In this document: in pieces, positions 5,717 to 6,692 of the stretch
Numbering within the stretch: position 1 is the first letter of the stretch
Layout of the letters: each line of letters starts with the position of its first letter
Source: JBBQBQ01 sp038317685
GTDB taxonomy: Bacteria > Desulfobacterota > Desulfuromonadia > Desulfuromonadales > DDH964
Assembly (NCBI GenBank): GCA_038317685.1
Contig: JBBQBQ010000195.1
Coordinates: forward strand, 1-6,692
DNA: 6,692 nucleotides
Direction of reading: 5' to 3'
Program-made: the position numbers and the translations under genes
Notes under the pieces: generated by a model
What the model was told of the DNA's origin: nothing
Database searches by the model: none
Seen by the model: only the letters and a program-made list of their open reading frames with translations

Positions 5717-6692
5717 GCCCTAACCTCTTTGCGCAGCAGCTCATGCCCAAGAATCTGCCCGCAGGTGAGAAATCCCGCCAACATCGCCCCCAACACTCCC
5801 GGTGCCGTCACCGCCTGCCCGGTCAGGTAAAGCCCCGCAAGGCGGGTCGCCGGCTGAGGGTTGAACTGACCGACCCGATGCCCGGCGCCGTAGAGCCCAT
5901 GACCATGATGCCCCAGATAGTCGCGCAGGGTCAACGGTGTGGCTCCGGCCGACAGACGCAGCTGCCCCCGCAGCTCCGGACAAGCGACTTCGATATCGTC
6001 CTGCATCTGCGCCATGGCCAGCGCCTTGAACTCATGGTAGGCGGCTGGACGAAGACCGTGCCGCGAGCCCGCCCAGGCGGATGTGACTGCCGCGGGAACC
6101 GGCCGGATGGCAACACAGCCGCGCCCTGGTCGTCCGCAAAGGTCGGGCGGATTGGCAGCGAGAAAGAGGCTGCGCACCGGCAAAGTCCCCCAGTCTGAAC
6201 CATCGCCGGGGCCAAGATAAAGATTGCTCCGTTCCAGCTGCGAAAGGGGTGCGGAGCTCTCGGCGAAGAGGATGAAGGCCGAAACCGTTTCCTCCAGCGC
6301 CGCCAGCCGCCGGCGGTAGACAGGCCGCACCGTCCCTTCGGGAAGGAGGTCGAGGAAGCGACTCGGGTGGAGACTCACGACGCAGTTTCCGGCAGTGATC
6401 AGCCTCCCGTCGGCACACTCCACGCCTTCCAGGGCGCCGCCGGCCGACAGCTGCAGGCGACGGGCGGTACAGGCGGTGTGGATCGTCACTCCCAGGGACT
6501 CCAGGCGCCGGGCGAAGGCGGCGGCGAGGCTCGCTCCGCCCCCCAGGAGGCCGTGGGCGGACTGGTAATAAAGACCGGCCACGCTGGCATGAATGGCCAA
6601 GGGCACGGCATGCGGAGCGATCCCGTAAAGGAGCCAGTGGAGGGAGAGGAGTTCCTTGAGGGACCGGTTTGCCGTAAGCCCGTCGAGGACTC
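5707..6692 (-). CDS. NAD(P)/FAD-dependent oxidoreductase, phytoene-desaturase (CrtI)-like; N-terminus outside the window
   Basis: The frame stays open to the right edge, giving 327 visible residues. The GTG at 6606 is internal: the codons before it read HWLLYGIAPHAVPLAIHA, ordinary sequence for this family. Visible family features are the GGGASLAAAFARRLESLGV stretch (substrate-side helix), a strand containing GVECADGRLITAGNCVVS that closes the FAD domain, and the C-terminal NPQPATRLAGLYLTGQ followed by PGVLGAMLAGF, the usual end of CrtI and RetJ/FixC-like enzymes where FAD contacts the protein. The N-terminal dinucleotide-binding GxGxxG is off the window. Relatives desaturate, isomerise or saturate conjugated lipids. 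Next to a ketosynthase in a probable aryl polyene operon, it may act on the polyene chain or its ring. The reaction is unknown. The stop overlaps the ketosynthase start by 10 nt. Confidence 0.88.
   Translation of the reverse strand, partial: VLDGLTANRSLKELLSLHWLLYGIAPHAVPLAIHASVAGLYYQSAHGLLGGGASLAAAFARRLESLGVTIHTACTARRLQLSAGGALEGVECADGRLITAGNCVVSLHPSRFLDLLPEGTVRPVYRRRLAALEETVSAFILFAESSAPLSQLERSNLYLGPGDGSDWGTLPVRSLFLAANPPDLCGRPGRGCVAIRPVPAAVTSAWAGSRHGLRPAAYHEFKALAMAQMQDDIEVACPELRGQLRLSAGATPLTLRDYLGHHGHGLYGAGHRVGQFNPQPATRLAGLYLTGQAVTAPGVLGAMLAGFLTCGQILGHELLRKEVRACH

Larger units (their letters stand above)
1..6692 (-). other. Internal part of an aryl-polyene / flexirubin-like biosynthetic operon
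   Basis: Seven co-directional genes with overlaps or very short gaps encode an oxidoreductase, ketosynthase, ACP, acyltransferase, aryl acid ligase, aromatic ammonia-lyase and dehydratase. Aryl polyene and flexirubin clusters are known to combine an ammonia-lyase or other aryl-acid source with a type II fatty-acid-like machinery. No promoter or terminator is visible inside, so both operon ends lie outside. The product class is inferred from family combination alone. Confidence 0.7.

Noticed and set aside
5707..6606. GTG at 6606 as the start of the oxidoreductase
   Set aside because: The same frame continues to the window edge with family-like sequence (HWLLYGIAPHAVP), and a start there would remove the FAD-binding domain, so the gene simply continues outside.

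Overview
The window is a stretch of a high-GC Gram-negative-type genome with seven genes, all read from the minus strand and packed end to end. The two outermost genes run off the window. Gene density, composition and protein style remind me of Desulfuromonadia or related former Deltaproteobacteria. That is an impression, because no rRNA or other taxonomic marker is present.

In transcription order (right to left) the genes are: the C-terminal part of a phytoene-desaturase-like FAD oxidoreductase (6692-5707); a FabF-type beta-ketoacyl-ACP synthase (5716-4481); an acyl carrier protein (4488-4225); a PlsC-type membrane acyltransferase (4224-3400); a PaaK-type adenylate-forming ligase (3395-2073); an MIO-type aromatic amino acid ammonia-lyase (2032-440); and a hotdog-fold dehydratase of the ApeP type (443-1, C-terminus cut). 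Three junctions overlap by 4 to 10 nt, one abuts exactly, one is 4 nt apart and one has a 40 nt gap. I see no internal promoter or terminator, so this looks like the middle of one operon.

The gene set fits an aryl polyene / flexirubin / xanthomonadin-like pigment pathway. The proposed scheme is inference from the families. The ammonia-lyase makes an aryl-acrylic acid (coumaric or cinnamic type) from tyrosine or phenylalanine, and the ligase activates it. The ACP, ketosynthase and dehydratase, with a ketoreductase outside the window, extend it into a conjugated polyene. The FAD oxidoreductase may desaturate or isomerise the chain. The acyltransferase may join the aryl polyene acid to a lipid or alcohol in the membrane. 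The ketoreductase, partner ketosynthase or chain-length factor, thioesterase and exporter expected of such systems are not in this window.

The general class is known. The points that deserve attention are the mixed selectivity residues of the ammonia-lyase, the PaaK-type ligase used as the apparent starter-activating enzyme, and the carotenoid-desaturase-like gene fused by overlap to the ketosynthase gene.
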